From Patagioenas fasciata (taxonomy: Eukaryota; Chordata; Aves; Columbiformes; Columbidae), in the NCBI RefSeq assembly GCF_037038585.1, contig NW_027288748.1, positions 620,001 through 684,000 on the forward strand: 64,000 nt of DNA, written 5' to 3'. This document shows positions 14,205-28,606 of this stretch, in pieces. Within the stretch, counting starts at the first letter, position 1. Every line of letters begins with the position of its first letter. Both the position numbers and the translations under genes were made by a program. Under the pieces are notes generated by a model. It saw only the letters and a program-made list of their open reading frames with translations, was not told the DNA's origin and did no database searches.

Positions 14205-17200
14205 GCCCTGGGGACAAAGGGGGTCCCCATGGTGCCACAATGGGCCCTGGGGACAAAGAGGGGTCCCCAGAATGTCACAATGGGCCCTGGGAACAATAGG
14301 GGGTCCTGGGACGTCACAATGGGCCCTGGAGTAAAGGGGGGTCCCCAGGATGTCACAATAGGCCCTGGGGACAAAGAGGAGTCCCCTGAATGTCATAATG
14401 GGCCCTGAGGACAAGGAGGGTCTCCACGGTGTCACAATGGGCCCTGGGGACAATGGGGGGTCCTGGGATGTCACAATAGGCCCTGGGGACAAAGGGGGTC
14501 TTCAGGATGTCACAATGGGCCCGGGGGACAAAGGGGGTCCCCAGGATGTCACAATAGGCCCTGGGGAAAAAGAGGGCTCCCCAGGATATCACAATGGGCC
14601 CTGGGGACAAAGAGGGGTCCACAGGATGTGCACAATGGGCCCTGGGGACAAAGGGGGCTCCCCAGGATATCACAATGGGCTCTGGTGACATAGGGGTCCC
14701 CAAGATGTCACAACGGGTCCTGGGGACAAGGGGGGTCCCAAGGATGTCACAATGGGCACTGGAGACAAAGGGGGATCCCCACGGTGCCACGATGGGCCCT
14801 GGGGACAAGGGGGTCCCCAGGATGTAACAATGTGCCCTTGGGACAATGGGGGCTCCTGCGATGTCACAATGGGCCCTGGGGACAAAGGGAGGCCCCAGGA
14901 TGTCACAATGGACCCTGGGGACAAAAGGGGTCCCCGGGATGTCACAATGGGCCCAGGGGACAACGAAGCATCCTGGGACGCCACAATGGGCCCGGGGAAA
15001 AAGGCGGGTCCCCAGGTTGTTCACAATGGGCCCTGGGGACAATGGGGGTCCTGGGATGTCACAATGAACCCTAGGGACAAAGGGGGTCCCCAGGATGTTA
15101 CAATGGGCCCTGGGGATAAAGGGGACTCCCCAGGATGTCACAATAGGCCCTGGGGACAAAGGGGGTCCCCAGGATGTCACAACGGGCCCTGGGTACAAGG
15201 GGGTCCCACCCTGTCACAATGAGCACTGGGGACAAAGGGTGTCCCCAGGATGTCACAATGGGCACTGGGGACGAGGGGTCCTGGGACGTCACAACGAGCC
15301 CTGGGGAGAAAGGGGGGTCCCCACCCTGTCAGAAGGGACCCTGGGGACAAGGTGGGGTCCTGGGATGTCACAATGGGCCCTGGGGACAAAGGGGGTGTCC
15401 ATGGTGCCACGATGGGCCTGGGGACAAGGGGGTCCCCAGGATATCACAATGGGCCCTGGGGACAAGGGGGTACCCAGGATGTCACAATGGGCCCTGAGGA
15501 CAAATTGGGGTTCTGGGATGTCACAATGGGCCCTGGGGACAAAGGGGTTCCCCATGGTGCCACAATGGGCCCTGGGGACAAAGAGGGGTCCCCAGAATGT
15601 CACAATGGGCCCTGGGGACATTTGGGGTCCCCAGAATGTCACAATGGGCCCTGGGAACAATAGGGGGTCCTGGGACGTCACAATGGGCCCTGGAGTAAAG
15701 GGGGGTCCCCAGGATGTCACAATAGGCCCTGGGGACAAAGAGGAGTCCCCTGAATGTCATAATGGGCCTGAGGACAAGGAGGGTCTCCACGGTGTCACAA
15801 TGGGCCCTGGGGACAATGGGGGGTCCTGGGATGTCACAATAGGCCCTGGGGACAAAGGGGGTCTTCAGGATGTCACAATGGGCCCGGGGGACAAAGGGGG
15901 TCCCCAGGATGTCACAATAGGCCCTGGGGAAAAAGAGGGCTCCCCAGGATATCACAATGGGCCCTGGGGACAAAGAGGGGTCCACAGGATGTGCACAATG
16001 GGCCCTGGGGACAAAGGGGGCTCCCCAGGATATCACAATGGGCTCTGGTGACATAGGGGTCCCCAAGATGTCACAACGGGTCCTGGGGACAAGGGGGGTC
16101 CCAAGGATGTCACAATGGGCACTGGAGACAAAGGGGGGGTCCCCACGGTGCCACGATGGGCCCTGGGGACAAGGGGGTCCCCAGGATGTAACAATGTGCC
16201 CTTGGGACAATGGGGGCTCCTGCGATGTCACAATGGGCCCTGGGGACAAAGGGAGGCCCCAGGATGTCACAATGGACCCTGGGGACAAAAGGGGTCCCCG
16301 GGATGTCACAATGGGCCCAGGGGACAACGAAGCATCCTGGGACGCCACAATGGGCCCGGGGAAAAAGGGGGGTCCCCAGGTTGTTCACAATGGGCCCTGG
16401 GGACAATGGGGGTCCTGGGATGTCACAATGAACCCTAGGGACAAAGGGGGTCCCCAGGATGTCACAATGGGCCCTGGGGATAAAGGGTACTCCCCAGGAT
16501 GTCACAATAGGCCCTGGGGACAAAGGGGGTCCCCAGGATGTCACAACGGGCCCTGGGTACAAGGGGGGTCCCACCCTGTCACAATGAGCACTGGGGACAA
16601 AGGGGGTCCCCAGGATGTCACAATGGGCACTGGAGACAAAGGGGGGGTCTCCACGGTGCCACAATGGGCCCTGGGGACAAGAGGGTCCCCACGGTTTCAC
16701 AATGGGCCCTGGGGACAAGGGGGATCCCCGCCCTGTCACAATGGGCCCTGGGGCCAAAGGGATCCCCAGGATGTCCCAATGGGCCCTGGGGACTGCGGGG
16801 GGTACTAGGATGTCACAATGGGTCTTGGGGACAAAGGGGGTACCCAGGATGTCACAATGGGCCCTGGGGACAATGGGGGGTCCCTTGAAGGTCACAATGG
16901 GCCCATGGGACAAAGAGGGTGCCCACGGTGTCACAGTGGGCCCTGGCGACAAAGGGGGATCCCCAGGATGTCACAATGGGCCCCGGGTACAAAGTAAAAT
17001 CCTGGAATGTCACAATGGTCCCCAGTGACAAAGGCGCTCCCCATGGTGCCACAATGGGCCCTGGGGACAAAGTGGGTCCCCAGGATTTCACAATGAGCAC
17101 TGGGGACAAAGGGGGGTCCCAGGATGTCACAATGGGCCCTGGGGACAAGGGGGGGTTCCCATGGAGTCACAATGGGTCCTGGGGACAACGAGGCGTCCTG

Positions 17201-18732
17201 GGACGTCACAATGGGACTTGGGGACAAAGGGGGTCTTCCACAGTCTCACAATGGGCCCTAGAGACAAGGGGAGATCCCCAGGATGACACAATAGGCCCTG
17301 GGGACAAAGAGGAGTCCCCCTGAATGTCACAATGGGCCCTGGGGACAAGGGGGGTCCCCATGGTATCACAATAAGCCCTGGGGACAAAGTGGGGTCCTGG
17401 GATGTCACAACTGGCCCCAGTGACAAAGGGTGTCCCCATGGTGCCACAATGGGCCCTCGGGACAAAGAGGGTCCCCAGGATGTCACAATGGGCTTTGGGG
17501 ACAAGGCGGGGTCCCCAGGATGTCACAATGGGGTCTTGGGACAAAGGGGGTCCCCAGGATGTCACAATGGTCCCTGGGGACAATGGGGGGTCCTGGGACA
17601 TCACAATGGGCCCTGGGGACAAAGGCGGTCCCAGGGTGTCACAATAAGCCATGGGGACAAGGGGGGTCCCCAGGATGTCAGAATGGGCACTGGGGACAAC
17701 GCAGGGTCCTGGGATGTCACAATGGGCCACGGGGACAAAGGCGATCCCCATGGTGTCACAATGGGCCCTGGGGACAACTTGGGGTCCTGGGATGTCACAA
17801 TGGGCCCCGGTGACAAAGGGGGTCCCCGTGGTGCCACAATGTGCCCCTGGGACAAAGGGGGTCCCCAGAATGTCATAATGGGCACTGGGGACAAGGGGGG
17901 TCCCCAGGATGTCACAAGTGGCCCTGGGGATAAAGGGGGTCCCCATGGTGCCACAATGTGCCCCTAGGACAAAGGGGTCCCCAGGATGTCACAATAAGCC
18001 CTGGGGACAAGGGGGGTCCCCAGGATGTCAGAATGGGCCCTGGGGACAACGCGGGGTCCTGGGATGTCACAATGGGCCACGGGGACAAAGGCGATCCCCA
18101 TGGTGTCACAATGGGCCCTGGGGACAAGGGGGTCCCCAGGATGTCACAATGGGCTCATGGGATAAAGGGGGTACTCACGGTGCCACTATAGGCCCTGGGG
18201 ACAACGGGGGGTCCCCACGGTGCCACGATGGGTCGTGTGGACAAGGGGGTCCCCAGGATGTTCACAACGGGCCCTGAGGACAAAGGGGGTCCCCACGGTG
18301 TCACAATGGTCCCTGGGGACAACTTGGGGTCCTGGGATGTCACAATGGGCCCTGGGGACAAAGGCGGTCCCCAGGATGTCACAATAAGCCCTGGGGACAA
18401 GGGGGGTCCCCAGGATGTCACAATGGGCACTGGGGACAAAGGGGGTACCCACGGTGTCACTATAGGCCCTGGGGACAACGGGGGGTCCCCACGGTGCCAC
18501 GATGGGCCCTGGGGACAAGGGGGTCCCCAGGATGTTCACAATGGGCCCTGGAGACAATGGGGTGTCCCCAGGATGTCACAATGGGCCCTGGGGACAAAGG
18601 GGGGTGCACATGGTGTCAAAATGGGCCCTGGGGACAAAGGGCGTCCCCAGGATGTCACAGTGGGCCCTGGGGACAAAGTGGTCCCCATGGTATCAGAATG
18701 GGCTCTGGGGACAAAGAGGGGTGCCCTGAATG

Positions 18733-21700
18733 TCACAATGGGCCCTGAGGACAAAGGGGGGTCCCCAGGATGTCGCAATGGGCCTTGGGGACAATGGGGG
18801 GTCCTAGGATGTCACAATGGGCCCGAGTGACAAATGGGGTCTCCATGGTGTCACAATGGGCCCTGAAGACAAAGGGGGTCCCCTGAATGTCACAATGGGC
18901 CCTGAGGACAATGGGGGTTCCTGGAACGTCACAATGGGCCCTGGGGAGAAAGGGAGGTCCCCAGGATGTCACAATGGGCCCTGGAGACAATTGGGGGTTT
19001 TGGGATGTCACGATGGGCTCTGACGACAAGGGGAGGTGCCCATGGTGTCACAATGGGTCCTCAGTGACAAGGGGGGTCCCTATAGTGTCACAATGGGCTC
19101 TGCAGACAATGGGGGGTCCTGGGATGTCACAATGGGCACCAGTGACAAAGGGGGTCCTCATGGTGCCACAATGGGCCCTGGGGAGTAAGTGGGGTCCTGG
19201 GATGTCACAATGGGTCCTGGGGACAAAGGGTGATCCTTTGATGTCACAAGGGGCCCTGGAGGCAAGGGGGTCCCCAGGATGTTACAATGGGCCCTGGGCA
19301 CAAAGGGGGGCTCCCCATAGTGTCACAATGGGTCCCCAGTGACAAGGGGGTCCCCACGGTGCCACGATGGGCCCTGGGGACAAGAGGGGGTCCCCATGGT
19401 GTCACAATGGACCCTGGGGTCAAAGGGGGTTCCCAGGACATCACAATGGGCTCTGGGGACAATGGGGATCCTCGGACATCACAATGAGCCCTGGGGACAA
19501 GGGGGGGTCCTGGGACGTCACAATGGGTCCTGGCGACAAAGCGGTTCCCCAGGATGTCACAATGGGCCCCGGGGACAAAGCAGGGTCCTGGGACGTCACA
19601 ATGGGCCCTGGAGACAAAGGGATTCCCTAGGATGTCACAATGGGCCCTGGGGACAAAGGGGGTCCCCACAGTGTCACAATGGTCCCTGGGGACAAAGGAG
19701 ATCCCCACAGTGTCACAATGGGCCCAGGGGACAAAAGGGGGACCCCAGGATGTCACAATGGGCCCAGGGGACAATGGGGGGTCCTGGGACGTTATAATGG
19801 GCCCTCGGGAAAAAGGGGGTCCACATGGTGCCACAATGGGCCCTGGGGACAACGGGGGTCCCAGGATGCCACAATGGACACTGGGGACACTAGGGGTCCC
19901 CAGGATGTCACAATGGGCCCTGGGGACACAGGTGGTCCCCAGGATGTCACAATGGGCCCTGGGGACAAAGTGGGGTCCTAAGATGTCACAATGGGCACTG
20001 GGGACAAAGGGGGTCCCCATGGTGCCACAATGGGCCTTGGGGACAATGGGGTCTCCCCAGGATGTCACAATGGGCCTTGGGGACAAAGGGGTGTCCCCTG
20101 AATGTGCATAATGGGCCCTGGGGACAAAGGGTGGTCGCCGGGATGTCTCAGTGGGCCCTGGGGACAATGGGGGGTCCTGGGATGTCACAATGGGCCCCAG
20201 TGACAAAGGGGGTCCCCATGGTGCGACAACGAGCTCTGGGGATAAAGAGGGTCTCCAGGATGTCACAATGGGCCCAAGTGATGAGTCCCCACAGTGCCAC
20301 TATGGGCCCTGGAGACAAGGGGGGTCCCCAGGATGTCACGATGGGGCCTGGGGACAACGAGGGGTCCTGGGACGTCACAATGAGCCCTGGGGAAAAAGGG
20401 TGGTCCCCATGATGTCACAATGGGCACTGGAGACAGTGGGGTGTCCTGGGATGTCAAAATGGGCCCTGGGGACAAAGGGGGTCCCTTAATTGTCACAATG
20501 GGCCCTGGGGACAAGGGGGGTCCCCACGGTGTCACAATGGGCCCTGGGGACAAAGTGGGGTCCTGGAATGTCACAATGGGCCCAGAGGACAAAGGGGGTC
20601 CCCATGGTGCCACAGTGGGCCCTGGGGACAAAGGGGGTCCTGAGACGTCACAATGGGCCCTGGGGAAAAGGCGGGGTCCCCACGGTGTCACAATGGGCCC
20701 TGGGGACAATGGGGGGTCCTGGGATGTCACAATGGGCCCCAGTGACAAAGGGGGTCCCCATGGTGCGACAACGAGCTCTGGGGATGAAGGGGGTCTCCAG
20801 GATGTCACAATGGGCCCTGGGGACAAAGGAAGTCCCCAGAATGCCACAATGGGTCCTGGAAAGAAGTGGGGTCCCCAGGATGTCACAATGGGAACTGGGG
20901 ACAACGAGGGGTCCTGGGACGTCACAATGAGCCCTGGGGAGAAAGGGGGGTCACCACCCTGTCAGAAGGGACCCTGGGGAGAAGGTGGGGTCCTGGGATG
21001 TCACAATGGGCCCTGGGCACAAAGGGGGTGTCCATGGTGCCACAATGGGCCCTGGGGACTAGGGGGGGGGGTCCCCTCGGTGCCACGATGGGCCCTGGGG
21101 ACAAGGGGGTCCCGAGGATGTCACAATGGGCCCTGGGGACAAAGGGGGTCCCCATGGTGCCACAATGGGCCCTGGGGACAAAGAGGGGTCCCCAGAATGT
21201 CACAATGGGCCCTGGGGACATTTGGGGTCCCCAGAATGTCACAATGGGCCCTGGGAACAATAGGGGGTCCTGGGACGTCACAATGGGCCCTGGAGTAAAG
21301 GGGGGTCCCCAGGATGTCACAATAGGCCCTGGGGACAAAGAGGAGTCCCCTGAATGTCATAATGGGCCCTGAGGACAAGGAGGGTCTCCACGGTGTCACA
21401 ATGGGCCCTGGGGACAATGGGGGGTCCTGGGATGTCACAATAGGCCGTGGGGACAAAGGGGGTCCCCATGATTTCACAACGGGCCCAGGGGACAATGGGG
21501 CATCCTGGGACATCACAATGGGTCCTGGGGACAAAGTGGGTCCCCATGGTGTCACAATGGCCCTGGGGATAAAGGGGGACCCCAGGATGTGTATAATGGG
21601 GCCTGGGGACAATGGGGGGTCCTGGGATGTCACAATGGGCTCTGGGGACAATAGGGGGTCCTGGGACGTCACAATGGGCCCTGGAGAAAAGGGGGGGTCC

Positions 21701-24700
21701 TGGCATGTCACAATAGGCCCTGGGGACAAAGGGGGTCTTCAGGATGTCACAATGGGCCCGGGGGACAAAGGGGGTCCCCAGGATGTCACAATAGGCCCTG
21801 GGGAAAAAGAGGGCTCCCCAGGATATCACAATGGGCCCTGGGGACAAAGAGGGGTCCACAGGATGTGCACAATGGGCCCTGGGGACAAAGGGGGCTCCCC
21901 AGGATATCACAATGGGCTCTGGTGACATAGGGGTCCCCAAGATGTCACAACGGGTCCTGGGGACAAGGGGGGTCCCAAGGATGTCACAATGGGCACTGGA
22001 GACAAAGGGGGGGTCCCCACGGTGCCACGATGGGCCCTGGGGACAAGGGGGTCCCCAGGATGTAACAATGTGCCCTTGGGACAATGGGGGCTCCTGCGAT
22101 GTCACAATGGGCCCTGGGGACAAAGGGAGGCCCCAGGATGTCACAATGGACCCTGGGGACAAAAGGGGTCCCCGGGATGTCACAATGGGCCCAGGGGACA
22201 ACGAAGCATCCTGGGACGCCACAATGGGCCCGGGGAAAAAGGGGGGTCCCCAGGTTGTTCACAATGGGCCCTGGGGACAATGGGGGTCCTGGGATGTCAC
22301 AATGAACCCTAGGGACAAAGGGGGTCCCCAGGATGTCACAATGGGACCTGGGAACAATAGGGAGTCCTGGGACGTCACAATGGGCCCTGGAGTGAAGGGG
22401 CGTCCCCAGGATGTCACAATAGGCCCTGGGGACAAAGAGGAGTCCCCTGAATGTCATAATGGGCCCTGAGGACAAGGAGGGTCTCCACGGTGTCACAATG
22501 GGCCCTGGGGACAATGGGGGGTCCTGGGATGTCACAATAGGCCCTGGGGACAAAGGGGGTCCCCATGATTTCACAATGGGCCCAGGGGACAATGGGGCAT
22601 CCTGGGACGTCACAATGGGTCCTGGGGACAAAGTGGGTGTCCATGGTTTCACAATGGCCCTGGGGATAAAGGGGGACCCCAGGATGTGTATAATGGGGCC
22701 TGGGGACAATGGGGGGTCCTGGGATGTCACAATGGGCTCTGGGGACAATAGGGGGTCCTGGGACGTCACAATGGGCCCTGGAGAAAAGGGGGGGTCCTGG
22801 CATGTCACAATAGGCCCTGGGGACAAAGGGGGTCTTCAGGATGTCACAATGGGCCCGGGGGACAAAGGGGGTCCCCAGGATGTCACAATAGGCCCTGGGG
22901 AAAAAGAGGGCTCCCCAGGATATCACAATGGGCCCTGGGGACAAAGAGGGGTCCACAGGATGTGCACAATGGGCCCTGGGGACAAAGGGGGCTCCCCAGG
23001 ATATCACAATGGGCTCTGGTGACATAGGGGTCCCCAAGATGTCACAACGGGTCCTGGGGACAAGGGGGGTCCCAAGGATGTCACAATGGGCACTGGAGAC
23101 AAAGGGGGGGTCCCCACGGTGCCACGATGGGCCCTGGGGACAAGGGGGTCCCCAGGATGTAACAATGTGCCCTTGGGACAACGGGGGCTCCTGCGATGTC
23201 ACAATGGGCCCTGGGGACAAAGGGAGGCCCCAGGATGTCACAATGGACCCTGGGGACAAAAGGGGTCCCCGGGATGTCACAATGGGCCCAGGGGACAACG
23301 AAGCATCCTGGGACGCCACAATGGGCCCGGGGAAAAAGGGGGGTCCCCAGGTTGTTCACAATGGGCCCTGGGGACAATGGGGGTCCTGGGATGTCACAAT
23401 GAACCCTAGGGACAAAGGGGGTCCCCAGGATGTCACAATGGGCCCTGGGGATAAAGGGTACTCCCCAGGATGTCACAATAGGCCCTGGGGACAAAGGGGG
23501 TCCCCAGGATGTCACAACGGGCCCTGGGTACAAGGGGGGTCCCACCCTGTCACAATGAGCACTGGGGACAAAGGGGGTCCCCAGGATGTCACAATGGGCA
23601 CTGGAGACAAAGGGGGGGTCTCCACGGTGCCACAATGGGCCCTGGGGACAATGGGGGGTCCCCACGGTTTCACAATGGGCCCTGGGGACAAGGGGGATCC
23701 CCGCCCTGTCACAATGGGCCCTGGGGCCAAAGGGATCCCCAGGATGTCCCAATGGGCCCTGGGGACTGCGGGGTGTACTAGGATGTCACAATGGGTCTTG
23801 GGGACAAAGGGGGTACCCAGGATGTCACAATGGGCCCTGGGGACAATGGGGGGTCCCTTGAAGGTCACAATGGGCCCATGGGACAAAGAGGGTGCCCACG
23901 GTGTCACAGTGGGCCCTGGCGACAAAGGGGGATCCCCAGGATGTCACAATGGGCCCTGGGGACAAGGGGGGGTTCCCATGGAGTCACAATGGGTCCTGGG
24001 GACAACGAGGCGTCCTGGGACGTCACAATGGGACTTGGGGACAAAGGGGGTCTTCCACAGTCTCACAATGGGCCCTAGAGACAAGGGGAGATCACCAGGA
24101 TGACACAATAGGCCCTGGGGACAAAGAGGAGTCCCCCTGAATGTCACAATGGGCCATGGGGACAAGGGGGGTCCCCATGGTATCACAATAAGCCCTGGGG
24201 ACAAAGTGGGGTCCTGGGATGTCACAACTGGCCCCAGTGACAAAGGGTGTCCCCATGGTGCCACAATGGGCCCTGGGGACAAAGAGGGTCCCCAGGATGT
24301 CACAATGGGCTTTGGGGACAAGGCGGGGTCCCCAGGATGTCACAATGGGGTCTTGGGACAAAGGGGGTCCCCAGGATGTCACAATGGTCCCTGGGGACAA
24401 TGGGGGGTCCTGGGACATCACAATGGGCCCTGGGGACAAAGGCGGTCCCAGGGTGTCACAATAAGCCATGGGGACAAGGGGGGTCCCCAGGATGTCACAA
24501 TGGGCACTGGGGACAAAGGGGGGTCCCCACGGGGCCATGATGGGCCCTGGCGACAAGGGGGTCCCCAGGATGTCACAATGGGCCCATGGGACAAAGGGGG
24601 TACCCATGGTGTCACAATGGGCCCTGGGGACAACTTGGGGTCCTGGGATGTCACAATGGGCCCCGGTGACAAAGGGGGTCCCCGTGGTGCCACAATGTGC

Positions 24701-25627
24701 CCCTGGGACAAAGGGGGTCCCCAGAATTTCATAATGGGCACTGGGGACAAGGGGGGTCCCCAGGATGTCACAAGTGGCCCTGGGGATAAAGGGGGTCCCC
24801 ATGGTGCCACAATGTGCCCCTGGGACAAAGGGGTCCCCAGGAAGTCACAATAAGCCCTGGGGACAAGGGGGGTCCCCAGGATGTCAGAATGGGCCCTGGG
24901 GACAACGCGGGGTCCTGGGATGTCACAATGGGCCACGGGGACAAAGGCGATCCCCATGGTGTCACAATGGGCCCTGGGGACAAGGGGGTCCCCAGGATGT
25001 CACAATGGGCTCATGGGATAAAGGGGGTACCCACGGTGTCACTATAGGCCCTGGGGACAACGGGGGGTCCCCACGGTGCCACGATGGGTCGTGTGGACAA
25101 GGGGGTCCCCAGGATGTTCACAACGGGCCCTGAGGACAAAGGGGGTCCCCACGGTGTCACAATGGTCCCTGGGGACAACTTGGGGTCCTGGGATGTCACA
25201 ATGGGCCCTGGGGACAAAGGCGGTCCCCAGGATGTCACAATAAGCCCTGGGGACAAGGGGGGTCCCCAGGATGTCACAATGGGCACTGGGGACAAAGGGG
25301 GTACCCACGGTGTCACTATAGGCCCTGGGGACAACGGGGGGTCCCCACGGTGCCACGATGGGCCCTGGGGACAAGGGGGTCCCCAGGATGTTCACAATGG
25401 GCCCTGGAGACAATGGGGTGTCCCCAGGATGTCACAATGGGCCCTGGGGACAAAGAGGGTCCCCAGGATGTCACAATCGGCCCTGGGCACAAAGCGGGGT
25501 GCACATGGTGTCAAAATGGGCCCTGGGGACAAAGGGCGTCCCCAGGATGTCACAGTGGGCCCTGGGGACAAAGTGGTCCCCATGGTATCAGAATGGGCCC
25601 TGGGGACAAAGAGGAGTGCCCTGAATG
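18733..25627 (+). repeat. Higher-order unit of about 6.9 kb in array A
   Basis: This is the interval between two starts of the recurring 1.4 kb marker block (18733 and 25628; 6895 bp). The corresponding intervals in array B are about 6306 bp (41179 to 47485) and 7206 bp (47485 to 54691). The units are not equal in length because they contain different internal duplications, such as the 1097-bp one, so this is an irregular higher-order repeat rather than a homogeneous one. Confidence 0.65.
21250..23443 (+). repeat. 1097-bp tandem duplication inside array A
   Basis: Copies lie at about 21250-22346 and 22347-23443. The second begins in a unit reading GGGAACAATAGGGAGTCCTG against GGGAACAATAGGGGGTCCTG in the first, and further markers are offset by 1097 bases (for example 21362 and 22459). 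It includes the CGAAGCATCC and CCCAGGTTGTTCACAATG variants that mark many other copies across the window. Confidence 0.8.
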
Positions 25628-28606
25628 TCACAATGGGCCCTGAGGACAAAGGGGGGTCCCCAGGATGTCGCAATGGGCCTTGGGGACAATCGGGGGTCCT
25701 AGGATGTCACAATGCGCCCGAGTGACAAATGGGGTCTCCATGGTGTCACAATGGGACCTGAAGACAAAGGGGGTCCCCTGAATGTCACAATGGGCCCTGA
25801 GGACAATGGGGGTTCCTGGAACGTCACAATGGGCCCTGGGGAGAAAGGGAGGTCCCCAGGATGTCACAATGGGCCCTGGAGACAATTGGGGGTTTTGGGA
25901 TGTCACGATGGGCTCTGACGACAAGGGGAGGTGCCCATGGTGTCACAATGGGTCCTCAGTGACAAGGGGGGTCCCTATAGTGTCACAATGGGCTCTGCAG
26001 ACAATGGGGGGTCCTGGGATGTCACAATGGGCACCAGTGACAAAGGGGGTCCTCATGGTGCCACAATGGGCCCTGGGGAGTAAGTGGGGTCCTGGGATGT
26101 CACAATGGGTCCTGGGGACAAAGGGTGATCCTTTGATGTCACAAGGGGCCCTGGAGGCAAGGGGGTCCCCAGGATGTTACAATGGGCCCTGGGCACAAAG
26201 GGGGGTCCCCATAGTGTCACAATGGGTCCCCAGTGACAAGGGGGTCCCCACGGTGCCACGATGGGCCCTGGGGACAAGAGGGGGTCCCCATGGTGTCACA
26301 ATGGACCCTGGGGTCAAAGGGGGTTCCCAGGACATCACAATGGGCTCTGGGGACAATGGGGATCCTGGGACATCACAATGAGCCCTGGGGACAAGGGGGG
26401 GGTCCTGGGACGTCACAATGGGTCCTGGGGACAAAGCGGTTCCCCAGGATGTCACAATGGGCCCCGGGGACAAAGCAGGGTCCTGGGACGTCACAATGGG
26501 CCCTGGAGACAAAGAGATTCCCCAGGATGTCACAATGGGCCCTGGGGACAAAGGGGGTCCCCACAGTGTCACAATGGTCCCTGGGGACAAAGGAGATCCC
26601 CACAGTGTCACAATGGGCCCAGGGGACAAAAGGGGGACCCCAGGATGTCACAATGGGCCCAGGGGACAATGGGGGGTCCTGGGACGTTATAATGGGCCCT
26701 CGGGAAAAAGGGGGTCCACATGGTGCCACAATGGGCCCTGGGGACAACGGGGGTCCCAGGATGCCACAATGGACACTGGGGACAAGGGGGTCCCCAGGAT
26801 GTCACAATGGGCCCTGGGGACAACGGTGGCTCCTGGGATGTCACAATGGGCCCTGGGGACACAGGTGGTCCCCAGGATGTCACAATGGGCCCTGGGGACA
26901 AAGTGGGGTCCTAAGATGTCACAATGGGCACTGGGGACAAAGGGGGTCCCCATGGTGCCACAATGGGCCTTGGGGACAATGGGGTCTCCCCAGGATGTCA
27001 CAATGGGCCTTGGGGACAAAGGGGTGTCCCCTGAATGTGCATAATGGGCCCTGGGGACAAAGGGTGGTCGCCGGGATGTCTCAGTGGGCCCTGGGGACAA
27101 TGGGGTGTCCTGGGATGTCACAATGGGCCCCAGTGACAAATGGGGTCTCCACGGTGTCACAATGGGCCCTGGGGATAAAGGGGGGTCTCCAGGATGTCAC
27201 AATGGGCCCAAATGATGAGTCCCCACAGTGCCACTATGGGCCCTGGAGACAAGGGGGGTCCCCAGGATGTCACGATGGGGCCTGGGGACAACGAGGGGTC
27301 CTGGGACGTCACAATGAGCCCTGGGGAAAAAGGGTGGTCCCCATGATGTCACAATGGGCACTGGAGACAGTGGGGGGTCCTGGGATGTCACAATGGGCCC
27401 TGGGGACAAAGTAAGGTCCTCGGCTGTCACAATGAGCCTTGAGGACAAGGGGGGGTCCCCAGAATTTCACAATGAGCACTGGGGACAAAGTGGGGTCCTG
27501 GGATGTCAAAATGGGCCCTGGGGACAAAGGGGGTCCCTTAATTGTCACAATGGGCCCTGGGGACAAGGGGGGTCCCCACGGTGTCACAATGGGCCCTGGG
27601 GACAAAGTGGGGTCCTGGAATGTCACAATGGGCCCAGAGGACAAAGGGGGTCCCCATGGTGCCACAGTGGGCCCTGGGGACAAAGGGGGTCCTGAGACGT
27701 CACAATGGGCCCTGGGGAAAAGGCGGGGTCCCCACGGTGTCACAATGGGCCCTGGGGACAATGGGGGGTCCTGGGATCTCACAATGGGCCCCAGTGACAA
27801 AGGGGGTCCCCATGGTGCGACAACGAGCTCTGGGGATAAAGGGGGTCTCCAGGATGTCACAATGGGCCCTGGGGACAAAGGAAGTCCCCAGAATGCCACA
27901 ATGGGTCCTGGAAAGAAGTGGGGTCCCCACGGTGTCACAATGGGCCTTGGGGACAAAGGGGGGTCCCCAGGATGTCACAATGGGCCCCGGGGACAAAGGG
28001 GTCCCCAGGATGTCACAATGGGTACTGGGGACAAAGGCGGGGTCCCCATGGTGTCACAATGGACCCAAGTGACAGGACGAGTCCCCACGGTACCACTATG
28101 GGCCCTGGAGACCAGGGGGTTCCCCGGATTTCACAATGGGCCCTGGGGACAAGGGGGGTCCCCAGGATGTCACAATGGGCACTGGGGACAACGAGGGGTC
28201 CTGGGACGTCACAATGAGCCCTGGGGAGAAAGGGGGGTCCCCACCCTGTCAGAAGGGACCCTGGGGACAAGGTGGGGTCCTGGGATGTCACAATGGGCCC
28301 TGGGGACAAAGGGGGTGTCCATGGTGCCACAATGGGCCCTGGGGACTGGGGGGGGGGTCCCCTCGGTGCCACGATGGGCCCTGGGGACAAAGGGGGTCCC
28401 CAGAATGTCACAATGGGCCCTGGGGACATTTGGGGTCCCCAGAATGTCACAATGGGCCCTGGGGACAATGGGGGATCCTGAGACGTCACAATGGGCCCTG
28501 GGGACAAAGTGGGTCCCCATGGTGTCACAACACCCTGGGGACAATGCAGGGTCCCCAGGATGTCACAATGGCCCCTGGGGACATTAGGGGTCCCCACGGT
28601 TTCACG

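Larger units (their letters stand above)
1..28606 (+). repeat. Array A: 39-41 bp G-rich tandem repeat (PO41-like minisatellite/satellite)
   Basis: The whole stretch is an unbroken head-to-tail array. A unit reads roughly GTCACAATGGGCCCTGGGG, then ACAAAGGGGG, then TCCCCAGGAT, about 39 bases, with 40- and 41-base variants from changes in G-run length. The tail of the unit varies most: AGGATGT, TGGGATGT, TGGGACGT, ACGGTGT, ATGGTGT and GAATGT. The G-rich strand is the plus strand throughout. A 39-base unit is 13 codons, so all frames stay open for long distances, giving peptides such as VTMGPGDKGGPQD; these are not proteins. The array is cut by the window start, so its true length is unknown. It ends at about 28606, where the last unit meets a non-repetitive sequence beginning TTAACCCTTGACACC. 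Unit size and GC-richness resemble the avian PO41/CNM 41-bp families; sequence identity with them is not verified. Confidence 0.95.

Noticed and set aside
1..28606. CRISPR array
   Set aside because: There are no unique spacers: the whole unit repeats, and the DNA is avian by its CR1 element.
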